Origin: DASTCC01 sp035711465 | Lineage (GTDB): Bacteria > Acidobacteriota > Vicinamibacteria > Vicinamibacterales > SCN-69-37 | NCBI GenBank assembly: GCA_035711465.1 | Contig: DASTCC010000429.1 | Span: 1-7,668, forward strand | Length of the DNA stretch: 7,668 nt | Direction of reading: 5' to 3' | Part shown: positions 7,586-7,668 of the stretch, piece by piece | Position numbering within the stretch: the first letter of the stretch is position 1 | How the letters are laid out: each line of letters begins with the position of its first letter | The notes under the pieces: generated by a model | Told to the model about the DNA's origin: nothing | The model's input: the letters and a program-made list of their open reading frames with translations, nothing else | Database searches by the model: none | Translations under genes and position numbers: made by a program

Positions 7586-7668
7586 CCAACTCGCCGGCAG
7601 CGTCGGCCAGGCCCGCAATCACCGCATCCGTGAAGGCGCGCGTGCCGACGACGACGGCGCCGCGATCG
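7586..7668. other. Tail after glmS with no assignable gene
   Basis: Eighty-three nt to the window edge. No T-tailed terminator is visible after glmS. On the minus strand one frame is open from the edge down to a TGA at 7524-7526 and reads protein-like (including VVVGTRAFTDAVIAGLADA), so this could be the 3' end of a convergent gene overlapping glmS by about 60 nt. At this length chance cannot be excluded in GC-rich DNA, and I do not recognise a family. Confidence 0.25.

Overview
This GC-rich window (about two thirds G+C by eye, strong G/C preference at third codon positions) is a piece of bacterial chromosome made of core housekeeping genes. The protein sequences and the glmU-glmS pairing fit a high-GC bacterium. 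Acidobacteriota, possibly the Vicinamibacteria, is my best guess from general impression; it is an inference, since no rRNA or lineage-specific marker is present. No mobile element, CRISPR array, tRNA or rRNA gene was seen.

Layout, left to right. (1) serS on the minus strand (24-1310), seryl-tRNA synthetase, complete. (2) An 80-nt divergent spacer, then galU on the plus strand (1391-2263, GTG start), UTP-glucose-1-phosphate uridylyltransferase. (3) A convergent FmdB-type zinc-ribbon gene on the minus strand (2294-2632). (4) A 52-nt AT-rich divergent spacer carrying back-to-back -10-like elements, then rsmI on the plus strand (2685-3539), 16S rRNA 2'-O-ribose methyltransferase. (5) A small TPR-like protein gene (3607-4263). 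(6) A 70-nt leader with two hairpins, then glmU (4334-5734, GTG start) and glmS (5738-7585), only 3 nt apart. (7) An 83-nt tail after glmS with no assignable gene.

The genes work together mainly in nucleotide-sugar supply. GlmS makes glucosamine-6-phosphate from fructose-6-phosphate and glutamine. GlmU acetylates and uridylylates glucosamine-1-phosphate to UDP-GlcNAc for peptidoglycan and lipid A. GalU makes UDP-glucose for exopolysaccharide and LPS sugars. The phosphoglucosamine mutase (GlmM) that links GlmS and GlmU is not in the window. SerS and RsmI belong to translation.

I did not find a previously undescribed multi-gene system. The observations most worth checking are non-coding: an 11-nt AT-rich sequence repeated exactly upstream of rsmI and glmU, one copy inside a bulged hairpin that starts at the TPR gene's stop codon; a second perfect hairpin just before the glmU ribosome binding site; and a sharp local drop in GC with rare codons in the 3' third of rsmI.
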